Shown here piece after piece: positions 4,010 to 5,068 of a stretch of 5,068 nucleotides of DNA (positions are counted from its first letter, which is position 1; every line of letters begins with the position of its first letter). A model generated the notes under the pieces. It was not told where the DNA came from and searched no databases. It worked only from the letters and a program-made list of their open reading frames with translations. The position numbers and the translations under genes are program-made. Source of the stretch: SAR202 cluster bacterium (lineage in GTDB: Bacteria; Chloroflexota; Dehalococcoidia; SAR202; CAJWER01); contig JASLXL010000238.1 in the NCBI GenBank assembly GCA_030740335.1, positions 1 to 5,068 on the forward strand, given 5' to 3'.

Positions 4010-5068
4010 TTATCGGGCGCTGAGGACCCTCGGCAGCGCGGTTGTGCCCATCAGGTACTCGTCGATGCCTCTGGCCGCCTCGCGTCCCTCGGCGATGGCC
4101 CACACCACAAGTGACTGACCCCTGGTCATGTCACCGGCTGTGAAGATGCCAGGCACGCTAGTCATCTTGTGCTCGTCGCCCTTCACATTGCCCCGCGGAT
4201 CTAGCTCAACTCCGAGCTGGTCGAGCATGCCACTGTATTCAGGGTGGACGAACCCCATCGCGAGCAGTACAAGCTCCGTCTCGATCTCGAACTCGGAGTC
4301 TGGGATCTCGTTCATGGCAGGCCGGCCCGACGCGTCGGGGGCGCCCCATTCGATTCGAACGCCATGGAGTTTTTCGACCCTGCCGTTGGAACCAGTGAAG
4401 GCCTTGGTCAGGATGTTGTAGTCCCGGATGCCGCCCTCTTCGTGGGCCGCAGACAGTCTAAGCACCGTCGGCCACTGGGGCCACGGATTGTCGTCGCGTC
4501 GCTCTTGCGGGGGCTCCGGTAACAGCTCGTACTGGTAGACGGCCTCCGCGCCCTGGCGGTGTGCGGTGCCAAGACAGTCCGCCCCGGTGTCTCCACCCCC
4601 CAGGATGACCACCCGCTTGCCTGCTGCGGAGATATGAGTAGCGGGGTCTATGGTCTCGCCGGCGTTGATCTTGTTCTGCTGAGGGAGGAACTCCATCGCC
4701 AGGTGGATGCCGTCCAACTCCCGGCCGGGGACCGGCAGGTCTCGTGCAGAGGTCGAGCCACCCGAAAGTAGCACCACGTCGAACTCCTGGGTCAGGCGTG
4801 TTGCGGGAAACTTGTGCCCGACGTTGACACCTATTCTGAAGGCGACGCCTTCTTCGGCCATCTGGTCGACACGACGCTGTACCACGCCCTTGTCCAGCTT
4901 AAAGTCGGGGATGCCCAACCGTAGCAGCCCGCCAATACTTTCCGCCCGCTCGAAAACGGTGACGGAGTGGCCGCAGCGGTTAAGCTGCTGGGCTGCGGCA
5001 AGTCCAGAGGGGCCGGACCCGACAACGGCGATGCTCTTACCTGTGCGGTGTGAGGGCGGCTGTGGGGT
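4010..5068 (-). CDS. gltD: Glutamate synthase small subunit, N-terminus beyond window
   Basis: The frame is open from the right edge (5068) to TAA at 4010, giving 352 residues. Full-length GltD is about 480-490, so the N-terminal iron-sulfur region lies outside. Visible parts: a FAD-binding loop VVGSGPSGLAAAQQL (fragment residues 15-29) ending in FER, GGLLRLGIPDFKLDK (46-60), a second dinucleotide loop VILGGGDTGADCLGTA (154-169) for NADPH, and the closing FAD site GIFTAGDMTRGQSLVVWAIA (307-326). This order is diagnostic of GltD-type flavoprotein reductases. The subunit passes electrons from NADPH through FAD and Fe-S centres to GltB, which makes glutamate from glutamine and 2-oxoglutarate in the cytosol. 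gltB would be expected upstream, to the right. Related reductases (such as PreT or AegA) share these motifs, but the RLGIPDFKLDK and RGQSLVVWAI segments favour GltD. A TTG at 4918 is not a real start, since the family sequence continues through it. Confidence 0.92.
   Translation of the reverse strand, partial: TPQPPSHRTGKSIAVVGSGPSGLAAAQQLNRCGHSVTVFERAESIGGLLRLGIPDFKLDKGVVQRRVDQMAEEGVAFRIGVNVGHKFPATRLTQEFDVVLLSGGSTSARDLPVPGRELDGIHLAMEFLPQQNKINAGETIDPATHISAAGKRVVILGGGDTGADCLGTAHRQGAEAVYQYELLPEPPQERRDDNPWPQWPTVLRLSAAHEEGGIRDYNILTKAFTGSNGRVEKLHGVRIEWGAPDASGRPAMNEIPDSEFEIETELVLLAMGFVHPEYSGMLDQLGVELDPRGNVKGDEHKMTSVPGIFTAGDMTRGQSLVVWAIAEGREAARGIDEYLMGTTALPRVLSAR

Noticed and set aside
3714..4103. 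129-codon minus-strand frame between gltD and the small exported gene
   Set aside because: It overlaps the gltD 3' end in another frame, has a low-complexity R/G/P-rich translation and opposes the signal-peptide gene.
4128..4771. Plus-strand frames inside gltD
   Set aside because: Antisense shadows of the well-conserved GltD coding sequence.
1..5068. CRISPR array, tRNA, rRNA, transposase or integrase
   Set aside because: No regularly spaced repeats, cloverleaf, rRNA signature or mobile-element protein motif was seen on either strand; tRNA-Sec in particular is not present.

Overview
The window is about 5 kb of fairly GC-rich bacterial DNA with closely packed genes in mixed orientation and clear Shine-Dalgarno sites. 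No rRNA, tRNA, CRISPR array, transposase or integrase is visible. The closest resemblance, from memory of the protein families, is to marine or subsurface Chloroflexota (SAR202 / Dehalococcoidia-like). It rests mainly on the amidohydrolase/P-loop gene pair and the short GGGAGAGG-type intergenic palindrome. This taxonomic guess is an inference, not a match.

Layout from left to right. (1) Positions 1-393, minus strand: a SelW/Rdx-family gene with its own promoter, an AGGAGG site and a GTG start. An in-frame TGA lies exactly where the second residue pair of the family's CxxC/CxxU motif is expected, followed by a stem-loop that fits the bacterial SECIS description. The gene reads as a 92-residue selenoprotein; conventional gene finding would keep only the last 67 residues. 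Two hairpins lie beyond its stop. (2) Positions 394-562: a divergent intergenic region with a good minus-strand promoter and weaker plus-strand candidates. (3) Positions 563-2394, plus strand: a two-gene unit, an amidohydrolase-2-type protein and a P-loop kinase-like protein, joined by an ATGA overlap. Both have changes at normally conserved active-site positions. (4) Positions 2395-2557: a convergent gap with only weak hairpins. (5) Positions 2558-3580, minus strand: a complete D-2-hydroxyacid (phosphoglycerate-type) dehydrogenase. (6) Positions 3716-3920, plus strand: a tiny secreted-protein gene, broken or frameshifted at a GGGG run / TCA-TGA, with a signal peptide and an HTITVS-type motif. 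(7) Positions 4010-5068, minus strand: the C-terminal three quarters of the glutamate synthase small subunit GltD, running off the right edge.

The genes do not form one pathway. The only strong functional link is the translationally coupled amidohydrolase/P-loop pair. GltD (ammonia assimilation) and the hydroxyacid dehydrogenase are ordinary metabolism. The points most worth following are the recoded SelW gene, the coupled pair with a Walker A lacking its lysine, and the frameshifted small secreted protein.
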